A DNA stretch of 64,000 nt from Stropharia rugosoannulata. Lineage: Eukaryota; Basidiomycota; Agaricomycetes; Agaricales; Strophariaceae. The notes beneath the pieces were generated by a model. That model was not told where the DNA came from and did no database searches. It worked only from the letters and a program-made list of their open reading frames with translations. Each line of letters starts with the position of its first letter. The stretch's first letter is position 1. This document shows positions 63,383 to 64,000 of the stretch, one piece after another. The stretch is taken from positions 2,108,001 to 2,172,000 of the forward strand of contig JANCIK010000011.1 in NCBI GenBank assembly GCA_028532985.1, in the 5' to 3' direction. The position numbers were made by a program, and so were the translations under genes.

Positions 63383-64000
63383 ATGGATTACGACCGCAAC
63401 GACGCCCTCCTCCACTGGCTCTTCCGCCAGACCAGCTCGGACGCGTGGTTCCGTCCAGAGGAGAATATCTCGTCCGGTGTCGCCCTCCGCATCAGCGACG
63501 GTGAGTATATGCGCCTTTTTTGTAATTATATGCGCTCAAATCAGCGACTTTGCAGCATCGACGACCGCGACGCCAGAGTTCCGAGTGTTCCCCTACGAGA
63601 ATGCCTCGCTCGAGCCGTTTGAGACGGCCGTCGCCGTGCTCAACCCCGTCGTCGCTGTCAAGGTCCGCAGTGCCGCAGTGCACGCAGCGCTGGCAGAAGC
63701 GTGAGTGCAGGCCCTCGTTTTCTTTTTTCCCGCTCTTCTCCACGTCCACGATGCGCACTGCATACCACACCCACGTAATGACGCAGTCATGACCTCAGCG
63801 CTTATTTTTTCCGGGCGCCCACTAAAACCTCCGCGTATAGACGCCGTAGCAACGACAAAATGGTGGTGCGCTTGGTGGTGCAGGTCCCTCCGTAGTCACG
63901 CAGAGTCTACAGTACGGACGGGCCTGGACATGTTTGAACAATTTTGCGATTTGTGTTTGTAAAATCCAGAGATCTCGTACTAACGGCATTTGCATTTTCT
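63383..64000 (+). CDS. unrecognised protein, 5' part, runs off right edge
   Basis: ATG at 63383 (MDYDRNDALLHWLFRQTSSD). Exon 1 ends at 63500 before GTGAGT; exon 2 (63556-63700) continues in phase with TATPEFRVFPYENASLEPFETAV and AVKVRSAAVHAALAEA, ending before another GTGAGT. No further exon is convincing before the window edge: the frames after 63700 lack likeness to the first two exons, so a long intron or an exon past the edge is possible. The visible part is a soluble globular-looking N-terminal domain. From memory it resembles an N-terminal domain placed before membrane glycosyltransferase family 2 regions in some basidiomycete proteins, but I cannot confirm this. Confidence 0.6.

Overview
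This window is nuclear DNA from a filamentous basidiomycete, most likely a wood- or litter-decaying Agaricomycete. The genes carry many short (about 50-65 nt) GT-AG introns with small exons. The gene content fits this: cellobiose dehydrogenase with an N-terminal cytochrome domain, a CBM1-tailed GH10 xylanase, a GH18 chitinase with a chitin-binding tail, a Kre6/Skn1-type GH16 protein, a Mug135-like protein and a Tad-like LINE. All gene models were built by eye from reading frames, splice consensus and comparison between paralogues inside the window; no database was searched.

Layout. 0-3 kb: two head-to-head paralogues of a kinase-fold gene, the left one cut by the window edge; a decayed piece of the same family lies near 14.6 kb. 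3.5-4.8 kb: a recent 5'-truncated LINE insertion (minus strand) with target-site duplications. 5.4-6.9 kb: aldo-keto reductase 1 (minus). 7.5-9.7 kb: catalase (minus). 11.5-13.2 kb: GH10-CBM1 xylanase (minus). 15.1-18.8 kb: Mtr4-type RNA helicase (minus). 20.4-25.3 kb: aldo-keto reductases 2 and 3 (plus), with a decayed region and a 38-bp inverted repeat between them. 25.5-29.1 kb: cellobiose dehydrogenase (minus). 30.6-31.6 kb: Spg1/Tem1-type small GTPase (plus). 34.5-36.9 kb: GH18 chitinase (plus). 38.9-39.7 kb: Mug135-like coiled-coil protein (minus).

41.1-48.6 kb: a gene for an acidic, signal-less metzincin-like metallopeptidase is split by a complete 6.3-kb LINE. The LINE has two ORFs overlapping as ATGA, a poly(A) tail and 13-bp target-site duplications. 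The intact paralogue of the peptidase is at 52.9-54.1 kb. Two FAD-linked oxidase paralogues (49.3-51.6 kb minus, 57.6-59.8 kb plus) flank the intact peptidase and a SET/NAP-type histone chaperone (55.6-56.6 kb minus). A tRNA-Gly(GCC) with a short intron is at 60.1 kb, the GH16 protein at 61.0-63.1 kb (minus), and a divergent unrecognised gene runs off the right edge.

How the genes relate. Housekeeping genes (Mtr4, Spg1, SET/NAP, catalase, tRNA) are interspersed with secreted or redox enzymes of cell-wall and lignocellulose metabolism. CDH, the two FAD oxidases, the three aldo-keto reductases and catalase could act on sugars and hydrogen peroxide, but their proximity is the only evidence for a link. 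The clearest novel points are the LINE-disrupted peptidase with its near-identical sister LINE insertion 37 kb away, the acidic metzincin pair, the ATGA-coupled LINE ORFs, and unusual residues in the aldo-keto reductase and FAD-oxidase paralogues.
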